From NCBI GenBank assembly GCA_012515365.1, contig JAAYYM010000221.1:1-6972 (forward strand): a DNA stretch of 6,972 bases, in the 5' to 3' direction. The position numbers and the translations under genes were made by a program. Source of the DNA: Clostridia bacterium. GTDB lineage: Bacteria; Bacillota_A; Clostridia; Lachnospirales; Lachnospiraceae. The notes under the pieces are model-generated. The model searched no databases. It was not told the DNA's origin and saw only the letters and a list, made by a program, of their open reading frames with translations. Numbering within the stretch: position 1 is the stretch's first letter; each line of letters starts with the position of its first letter. Shown one piece after another: positions 1-4,344 of the stretch.

Positions 1-38
1 AAAACACCAACTAATGTCTTCTTTACTAAATTCTTCAT
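1..38 (-). CDS. 5' end of a gene running off the window (12 codons)
   Basis: The first 12 codons of a minus-strand gene are visible, starting with the ATG at 38-36 and reading MKNLVKKTLVGV before the window ends. The start is well supported: AAGGAGGG (47-54) sits 8 nt upstream, and two candidate promoters lie further upstream. The lysine-rich start turning hydrophobic resembles the n-region and early h-region of a signal peptide or a first membrane segment, but twelve residues cannot settle this. The product is unknown. The 185-nt gap after rpsR, with its own promoters, suggests it is a separate transcription unit. Confidence 0.7.
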   Translation of the reverse strand, partial: MKNLVKKTLVGV

Positions 39-73
39 TGTAGAATCCCTCCTTAAAATGTAGATGTAGTTGT

Positions 74-102
74 ATTTTAATACATAATCCATTAAAAAGC
101 AA
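74..102 (-). promoter_or_regulatory. Candidate proximal promoter of the gene starting at 38
   Basis: On the minus strand a -35-like TTGCTT (97-102) and a -10-like TAAAAT (74-79, 5 of 6 matches to TATAAT) are separated by exactly 17 bp. The predicted transcript starts near 67, giving a leader of about 29 nt that contains the ribosome binding site at 47-54. The -35 box matches the consensus at only three positions, so activity may depend on a regulator bound to the palindrome just upstream. Confidence 0.45.
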
Positions 103-104
103 CA

Positions 105-149
105 AATTTGTACCAAATTGTACTAAAATTCATTTAATTTAGTGTACTA
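105..149. repeat. Candidate operator: palindrome plus three TGTACYA repeats
   Basis: A perfect 6+3+6 inverted repeat, AATTTG-TAC-CAAATT, lies at 105-119, directly upstream of the proximal -35 box. The heptamer TGTACCA/TGTACTA occurs on the plus strand at 109-115, 119-125 and 143-149. The first two are exactly 10 bp apart, one helical turn, and the flanking decamers (107-116 and 117-126) agree at 8 of 10 positions. The third is part of GTGTA-C-TACAC (142-152), a perfect 5-bp inverted repeat covering the distal promoter's -10 box. This looks like a repressor or activator site, but AT-rich DNA makes chance palindromes fairly common and I recognise no regulator. Confidence 0.35.
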
Positions 150-197
150 CACCAATAGTTTTTTGTAAATTCTTTTTTGATATTTTTTTTATTTTTG
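141..197 (-). promoter_or_regulatory. Candidate distal promoter with A-rich UP-like element
   Basis: On the minus strand TTTACA (164-169, 5 of 6 matches to the -35 consensus) and TACACT (141-146, 4 of 6 matches to the -10 consensus) are separated by 17 bp. Immediately upstream of the -35 box, 170-197 is almost pure A with a few T on the coding strand, as in UP elements that bind the RNA polymerase alpha subunit. The predicted start near 134 gives a leader of about 96 nt before the gene at 38. Confidence 0.5.
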
Positions 198-223
198 TCC
201 CCTTAATCTAGGGATAATAAACA

Positions 224-493
224 TTAATCTACTGTATATGGCATAAGTGCTACGTGACGTGCTCTCTTAATTGCTACAGTTAACGCTCTCTGGTGCTTTG
301 CACAGTTTCCTGTGATTCTTCTTGGAAGGATTTTACCACGCTCAGAAATGTATCTTTTCAGCTTGTTAACATCCTTGTAATCAATTGTATTGTCTTTTCC
401 GCAGAAAACACATACTTTTTTTCTTCTACGCATGCCGCCGCGTCTTCTCATTGGAGAATCTGCTTTGTCACCTGATGGTTTATTATAAGCCAT
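224..493 (-). CDS. rpsR: 30S ribosomal protein S18 (zinc-binding C+ type)
   Basis: S18 is a small-subunit protein that pairs with S6 on the 16S rRNA platform. The 89-aa product has the family core: the IDYKD segment near residue 37, [14 protein letters not shown] near 46-59, and RITG. It ends in [14 protein letters not shown], the expected C-terminus. Cys28 and Cys31 (CVFC) with Cys64 and His67 (NCAKH) form the metal-ligand set of C+ S18 paralogs, which many bacteria have lost. The N-terminal tail is very basic ([12 protein letters not shown]). The start is fixed by AGGAGGT (501-507), 7 nt before the ATG. It is the last gene of the rpsF-ssb-rpsR cluster. No U-tract terminator follows. Confidence 0.97.
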   Translation of the reverse strand: MAYNKPSGDKADSPMRRRGGMRRRKKVCVFCGKDNTIDYKDVNKLKRYISERGKILPRRITGNCAKHQRALTVAIKRARHVALMPYTVD

Positions 494-503
494 TTTATTT
501 ACC

Positions 504-533
504 TCCTGTTTGGAATTCCTGCATCACACAGGA
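504..533 (-). promoter_or_regulatory. Two mutually exclusive hairpins at the rpsR ribosome binding site
   Basis: In the transcript between ssb and rpsR, the segment TCCTGT (528-533) can pair in two ways. It can pair over five bases with CAGGA (517-521, 7-nt loop), leaving the rpsR Shine-Dalgarno sequence free. Or it can pair over six bases with ACAGGA (504-509), which overlaps the Shine-Dalgarno sequence AGGAGGT. The choice could tune S18 translation. Both stems are short, so this is only a candidate. Confidence 0.3.
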
Positions 534-543
534 TCAATTCGTA

Positions 544-981
544 CTAATTAAATGGCAACTCTTCATCAATTCCGTCCGGAATATTCATGAATCCGTCACC
601 TGCCGGTGAAATTGCTTCCGGTCTTGATACCGGTGCAAATCCGCCTTCACTGGCTGCTGCTTTGCTTTCTGCAAATTCATGCTCTTCAACAACCACTTCT
701 GTGGTATAAACCTTGACTCCGTCTTTGTTTGTGTAGCTACCTGTCTGGATTCGTCCGACTACTAAGATCTTAGTTCCTTTTCTCAGAAACTTCTCTGCAA
801 ATTCTGCTGTTCTTCCAAAAGCAACACAGTTGATAAAATCTGCTGTCTGCTCGTCACCGTCTCTTTTAAATCTACGATCAACAGCTAATGAATATCTTGC
901 AATTGCAGTCTGTGACTCTCCGCTGGAATATCTCACTTCTGGGTCTCTTGTTAATCTTCCCATTAAGACTACTTTATTCAT
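544..981 (-). CDS. ssb: Single-stranded DNA-binding protein
   Basis: This protein coats single-stranded DNA during replication and repair and recruits partner proteins through its acidic tail. The 145-aa product starts NKVVLMGRLTRDPEVRY, then DRRF, TADFINCVAFG and GRIQTGSYTNKDG, which is the OB-fold (about residues 1-108). A flexible Ala/Gly/Pro linker follows (about 109-134), then the tail IDEELPFN. The tail matches the usual acidic-PF tip except that an Asn follows the normally terminal Phe. The gene starts 19 nt after rpsF. Its Shine-Dalgarno sequence is weak (at best GAGAG at 988-992), so translation may be coupled to rpsF. Placement between rpsF and rpsR is the classical Firmicutes arrangement. 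Confidence 0.97.
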   Translation of the reverse strand: MNKVVLMGRLTRDPEVRYSSGESQTAIARYSLAVDRRFKRDGDEQTADFINCVAFGRTAEFAEKFLRKGTKILVVGRIQTGSYTNKDGVKVYTTEVVVEEHEFAESKAAASEGGFAPVSRPEAISPAGDGFMNIPDGIDEELPFN

Positions 982-983
982 AC

Positions 984-1001
984 CTATCTCTCACTTTCCA
1001 T
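984..1001 (-). other. Five-codon mini-ORF linking rpsF to ssb
   Basis: The rpsF stop codon is part of TAATG, so an ATG (1001-999) overlaps it by one base. That ATG opens a short frame, MESER, which ends at TAG (986-984), two bases before the ssb ATG. A ribosome finishing rpsF could re-initiate here and be delivered to the poorly marked ssb start. It may also be chance, since no peptide function is expected at this length. Confidence 0.2.
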
Positions 1002-1288
1002 TATGCCTCTTGCTTAACGCATAAATATCTGATGACATTCTCCATAATGCGAACTCGATTTTCGATCTCTACCGGAGCTGTTGCTTCAGCGTCGAACTGA
1101 ATAAAGTAATAATAACCTTCTTTCATCTTCTGAATTTCGTAAGCAAGTCTTTTCTTACCCCATTCGTCGACATTGGTTATTGTACCGCCAAAACGAGTGA
1201 TATAGGTCTTCACTTTTTCAATAGCAGCGGCTCTTTCTTCGTCTTCGATTTTTGCATTAAGAACAATGGCTAATTCATATTTGTTCAT
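1001..1288 (-). CDS. rpsF: 30S ribosomal protein S6
   Basis: S6 binds S18 and joins the 30S platform. The 95-aa product has the S6 landmarks: an N-terminal strand MNKYELAIVLNA, a middle DEWGKKRLAYEIQKMKEGYY, and a C-terminal IENRVRIMENVIRYLCVK. Length is normal for the family. The reading frame is open for 22 more codons upstream, but AGGAGGT (1296-1302) lies 7 nt before the ATG at 1288-1286 and the upstream residues do not resemble S6, so this start is preferred. It is the first gene of rpsF-ssb-rpsR and has its own candidate promoter and leader hairpin in the 132-nt gap after DUF951. Confidence 0.97.
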   Translation of the reverse strand: MNKYELAIVLNAKIEDEERAAAIEKVKTYITRFGGTITNVDEWGKKRLAYEIQKMKEGYYYFIQFDAEATAPVEIENRVRIMENVIRYLCVKQEA

Positions 1289-1308
1289 GCTAGTTACCTC
1301 CTTATGGT

Positions 1309-1333
1309 CTCTGGCCCTTCCACGAAAGAAGAG
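1309..1333 (-). promoter_or_regulatory. rpsF leader hairpin, candidate S6:S18 autoregulatory site
   Basis: In the rpsF leader, CTCT pairs with AGAG at the base and CTTTC pairs with GAAGG (one G-U pair) around a GTG loop. A single U on one side and GCC on the other stay unpaired between the two stems. The element ends 6 nt before the Shine-Dalgarno sequence (1296-1302). In several bacteria the S6:S18 complex represses its own mRNA by binding an rpsF-leader stem with a C-rich trinucleotide bulge. The position and the lopsided internal loop fit that idea, but I could not confirm the conserved nucleotides. Confidence 0.35.
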
Positions 1334-1344
1334 CAAGGAAATTG

Positions 1345-1391
1345 AATATATCACGAATTAATATGTTAGCATATTTTTCTAAGTTACACAA
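1345..1391 (-). promoter_or_regulatory. Candidate promoter(s) of rpsF-ssb-rpsR
   Basis: Two overlapping candidates lie in the gap between DUF951 and rpsF. One has TTGTGT (1386-1391), a 17-bp spacer and an extended -10, TGC-TAACAT (1363-1371). The other is an extended -10, TGA-TATATT (1345-1353, 5 of 6 matches in the hexamer), without a good -35 box; its start near 1338 would place the leader hairpin almost at the 5' end of the mRNA. Either would let the ribosomal cluster be transcribed independently. No terminator separates it from DUF951, so read-through is also likely. Confidence 0.45.
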
Positions 1392-1420
1392 GTGTTTTTG
1401 TTTTTTATTTCACTTAATTT

Positions 1421-1600
1421 TCACTTTTCTTTGATTTCTTTCGTATTTTTCTCAACCAGCTTCCTTGCAAGCATGATCTGATGACCGCATCCGGTACATT
1501 TCAGTCGAAAATCCGCTCCGACCCTCAGTACTTCCCATTCATAGCTTCCACATGGATGTTTCTTTTTCAGTCTGATGACATCACCAATTTTATATTCCAT
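1421..1600 (-). CDS. DUF951 family small protein
   Basis: This 59-aa protein matches the DUF951 family of Firmicutes, whose function is unknown. Family landmarks are visible: a GDVIRLKKKHPCGSYEWEV segment near residues 6-24, then RVGADFRLKC and CGH. Cys17 in HPCG together with Cys35 and Cys38 (CTGC) suggests a small metal-binding or zinc-ribbon-like fold, which is inference. Two ATGs occur six bases apart. I chose the second because AAGGAAG (1609-1615) lies 8 nt before it but only 2 nt before the first (1606). The gene lies 22 nt after the sirtuin and upstream of rpsF. DUF951 genes are known near rpsF in other Firmicutes (B. subtilis yyzM is an example), so this link appears old. Confidence 0.9.
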   Translation of the reverse strand: MEYKIGDVIRLKKKHPCGSYEWEVLRVGADFRLKCTGCGHQIMLARKLVEKNTKEIKEK

Positions 1601-1608
1601 AGACATTA

Positions 1609-1615
1609 CTTCCTT
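1609..1615 (-). promoter_or_regulatory. Ribosome binding site deciding the DUF951 start
   Basis: The minus-strand sequence AAGGAAG is 8 nt from the ATG at 1600-1598 but only 2 nt from the ATG at 1606-1604. The normal 5-9 nt spacing favours the downstream start. Confidence 0.65.
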
Positions 1616-1622
1616 ATATTAT

Positions 1623-2345
1623 TCATCTTACTATAATTTGATCCAGAATCACACCAATACTTCCCTGTATCAAAAGATCCGCTTTTTGATCCAAAGGCGT
1701 AGCACCCTTATTAATCAACACCAGTTTCTCACCACGATAGTAATTAATCAGTCCTGCCGCAGGATATACTGCTAACGATGTTCCGCCCACGATCAGAATA
1801 TCAGCTTCTTCTATCTTTCTGATGGCTGCGCTCATAACCTTCTGATCAAGACCTTCTTCATAAAGTACCACATCCGGTTTGATAATCCCGCCACATTCGC
1901 AGCGCGGAACGTCGGTTGACTGCGCTATGTAGGAAAGCGGATATGATTTTGAGCACGCCTGACAATAATTTCTATGTGTCGATCCATGTAATTCATATAC
2001 GCATTGACTTGATGCAGCCTGATGAAGTCCATCAATATTTTGTGTAATGACTGCCTTCAGTTTTCCCCTTTTCTCTAATTCAGCCAGTTTTTTATGTGCT
2101 GCATTTGGTTTTACATCCTCACAGATCATTTTATCTCTGTAAAAACGGTAGAATTCCTTTGGTTTTTGCACGAAAAACGTATGACTCAGGATAGTCTCAG
2201 GCGGATAATCATAGGTTTGGTTATACAAGCCATCTACACTTCTAAAGTCAGGAATTCCACTTTCTGTCGAAACACCTGCTCCACCAAAGAATACAATGTT
2301 ATCACTCTCATCAATCCATTTTTGCAGCACTTCTGTTTCTTTCAT
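1623..2345 (-). CDS. cobB: Sirtuin: NAD-dependent protein deacylase (SIR2 family)
   Basis: Sirtuins remove acetyl or other acyl groups from lysines, using NAD+ and releasing nicotinamide and O-acyl-ADP-ribose. The 240-aa protein has the full motif set: GAGVSTESGIPDFR (22-35) for NAD binding, TQNIDGLH (101-108), the catalytic His120 in LHG, four zinc cysteines (Cys128, Cys131, Cys149, Cys151), GIIKPDVVLYEE (153-164), GGTSL for the NAD pocket, and LINK near the C-terminus. It is a short, cytosolic, class III-like bacterial form with no added domain. The frame is open for 60 more codons upstream, but these overlap the previous gene and look non-native. The ATG at 2345 has a purine-rich Shine-Dalgarno stretch (GGAAGG, 2352-2357). 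It sits 37 nt after the EAL gene and 22 nt before DUF951, so it is probably cotranscribed. It should be active; its substrates are unknown. Confidence 0.96.
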   Translation of the reverse strand: MKETEVLQKWIDESDNIVFFGGAGVSTESGIPDFRSVDGLYNQTYDYPPETILSHTFFVQKPKEFYRFYRDKMICEDVKPNAAHKKLAELEKRGKLKAVITQNIDGLHQAASSQCVYELHGSTHRNYCQACSKSYPLSYIAQSTDVPRCECGGIIKPDVVLYEEGLDQKVMSAAIRKIEEADILIVGGTSLAVYPAAGLINYYRGEKLVLINKGATPLDQKADLLIQGSIGVILDQIIVR

Positions 2346-2382
2346 TTTAAACCTTCCCTTCTCCTTTATTTTGCGTTGTGGC

Positions 2383-4311
2383 TCACATGAGCAGCGCAGG
2401 TAAAGTAAATGTTTCCAGATATTCCGTAAATGCAGCTCTTGGTATGGGTTTTGAGAAAAAATATCCCTGAAAATAATCGCAGTCCAGTTCCAGAAGACGC
2501 ATAATATGCTCTTCGTTCTCCACACCCTCCATAATAATCTTCATGCCGCCATCACGAACTGATGCAAAAATCCATTTCAGTACAATATATGCCTTTTCAT
2601 TTTGCATAGAAGTCCATAAGATGCTTTTATCAATCTTAATATACTTAAACGGAAGCCCATAAGTACCTTCCATACTCGAGTATCCGGTTCCGTAATCATC
2701 CATGGAAAATGTAAATCCATCCTCAGTAAGTCTGTTCATCATATAACCAAGACGTTCTCTTGATATGCCTGTAGCCGTTTCCGTAATCTCTAAATTGATG
2801 CATTTAGGAGAAATCTGATATCGGCTGACTGTCTCAAACAGTATATCCGCAAAATCATGCTGCATACATTCTACAACAGACAAATTGACCTCCACATACT
2901 CAATTCCTCTTTCCTTAAAGCCTGCTTCCTTATAGTCACGACATACTGTTTCAAACACAAATTTACCTATATCAAGTATATAGCCCTCTTTTTCTGCTAA
3001 CGGTATAAAGATTTCCGGTGAAATAAATCCTAATTTTTCATCCTTTAAACGAATCAGAGCTTCTGCAGAAATAATTCTTTTCCTTTCTACAGAATAAATT
3101 GGCTGGTAATAAACCTCGAAGGTCTGTTTCTCTAATGCATTGCGAATAGCTGACCTGATCTCGTAATTCCGGTTTCTGGCATCGAAATTCAGATCCGAAG
3201 TGAAAAAGACTTTGCTCTGCGTATTAACGGTTTCCACGTAATCAAGTACGTCTATGATCTGTTCAATCGTCTCTGCCTCATCCGGGCACAAAATACAGAT
3301 TGTCTTGATACGGAAAGGTTCTGTGGTTTGATTTTCATCAAAGGAATTTGCAAATCGTTCTTCAATCGCATTTGCAATCTGTTCAATCGCTTCCTTGCTC
3401 ATGTCCGGAAGCTTAATACTGATTTTTTGATCCTTGAGTCTTCCCACAATCGCCTTGCGGTGAACCGTCTTCAAATAATTGGTCACGCCTTTCAAAAGAA
3501 TCTCCATTTTATCAACGCCAAGACTTCTGCTTAAAAATGAATAATTGCAGATATCGATCGTAACTACCCAAAAACGCTGTCGCGTATATAAATCTATTAA
3601 CATGCAGTCACAAAATGCTTCATAAGAAAATGCACCGGTGGAATGATCTAGTATTTCATCAATATTCTGAACACTATACAGCAAAAGAGTCAGGCTGACT
3701 GACATGGTAAAAATCTGAATCAGGTAGCCTTGAAACAGGATTTGCATCAGCACACCAACGCCTACGACCGGTAAGAATGAATATAAGGCCAGACGTTTTT
3801 CAAATGAAATCGTATTTCCATATCTTCTCAGTAAAAGTGCACCAACCATAAAATAGTAAAGGACAACGATGTAAAGTATAAAAAACAAAGGACCATGGCT
3901 ATATTGCCCCATTTCATCAATCTTGAACATAAGTCCGCTCCAAGGTGTAGTAAACAGCAGGGTTACTACTACTGAAATTGGAATCATAACCATATAAATG
4001 AACAGGAGAGGTATTTTTCGTCCCACATTTGTCAGCATAATGATATATATTGCAAAGATCGGAGTCGCAATATTCTGAAAAAGTAAATATAGTAGATTGA
4101 CTAGATAAAGAAGCCATATTGGTACTAATTCGCATTGTTCAATCATGAGTGCGCTTATAATATCAAATATAGCAGAAAACAGACAGACCCAGGCAAGTGC
4201 TGCAAATGCATTGTTGTATGCATAGGGGGAGCGTTTCTTTGTATAAAACAGCAGCAATACAGCGATAAATACAATAACAGCTGCTACGTCAAAACTGATT
4301 TCATATGTCAT
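2383..4311 (-). CDS. Membrane-anchored c-di-GMP phosphodiesterase (7TM, degenerate GGDEF, active-type EAL)
   Basis: The 642-aa protein has about seven hydrophobic spans (roughly residues 8-24, 37-56, 65-93, 101-121, 141-161, 175-194, 198-214). A GGDEF-like domain follows (about 222-375), whose signature position reads KDQKI (293-297), so cyclase activity is not expected. The EAL domain is at about 385-632. EAL domains hydrolyse c-di-GMP to pGpG using two metals. All expected catalytic residues are present: Gln403, Glu417 in EAL, Asn476, Glu508, the Asp538-Asp539 pair in DDYGTGYSS, Lys559, Glu595 and Glu598 in EGVE, and Gln615. The start is well marked by AGGAGG (4318-4323), 6 nt upstream. It follows its inactive paralog by 33 nt and precedes the sirtuin by 37 nt. 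The membrane part probably senses an unknown ligand or membrane state. Confidence 0.92.
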   Translation of the reverse strand: MTYEISFDVAAVIVFIAVLLLFYTKKRSPYAYNNAFAALAWVCLFSAIFDIISALMIEQCELVPIWLLYLVNLLYLLFQNIATPIFAIYIIMLTNVGRKIPLLFIYMVMIPISVVVTLLFTTPWSGLMFKIDEMGQYSHGPLFFILYIVVLYYFMVGALLLRRYGNTISFEKRLALYSFLPVVGVGVLMQILFQGYLIQIFTMSVSLTLLLYSVQNIDEILDHSTGAFSYEAFCDCMLIDLYTRQRFWVVTIDICNYSFLSRSLGVDKMEILLKGVTNYLKTVHRKAIVGRLKDQKISIKLPDMSKEAIEQIANAIEERFANSFDENQTTEPFRIKTICILCPDEAETIEQIIDVLDYVETVNTQSKVFFTSDLNFDARNRNYEIRSAIRNALEKQTFEVYYQPIYSVERKRIISAEALIRLKDEKLGFISPEIFIPLAEKEGYILDIGKFVFETVCRDYKEAGFKERGIEYVEVNLSVVECMQHDFADILFETVSRYQISPKCINLEITETATGISRERLGYMMNRLTEDGFTFSMDDYGTGYSSMEGTYGLPFKYIKIDKSILWTSMQNEKAYIVLKWIFASVRDGGMKIIMEGVENEEHIMRLLELDCDYFQGYFFSKPIPRAAFTEYLETFTLPALLM

Positions 4312-4344
4312 AATGCTCCTCCTTTCTATCTGATTATGCTCTGC

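Noticed and set aside
199..214. Inverted repeat CCCT/AGGG as a terminator of rpsR
   Set aside because: The stem is only 4-5 bp and is followed on the coding strand by A-rich sequence, not a T-run. On the other strand the T-run precedes the stem and no plus-strand gene ends here.
1289..1354. Longer N-terminus for S6 from the upstream ATG at 1354
   Set aside because: The extra 22 residues do not resemble S6, they cover the leader hairpin and ribosome binding site, and the internal ATG has ideal AGGAGGT spacing.
1386..1395. ACAC-AA-GTGT palindrome as an operator or terminator after DUF951
   Set aside because: It has only four-base arms with a 2-nt centre in AT-rich DNA and no following T-run; the left half is better explained as part of a possible -35 box.
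2381..2392. Palindrome GCTCA-CA-TGAGC at the end of the EAL gene as a terminator
   Set aside because: The arms are short, the loop would be tiny, there is no T-run, and the sirtuin starts 37 nt later in the same direction.
2346..2525. 60-residue N-terminal extension of the sirtuin
   Set aside because: It overlaps the end of the EAL gene in another frame, has an atypical composition, and the sirtuin fold starts normally at the internal Met with a purine-rich ribosome binding site.
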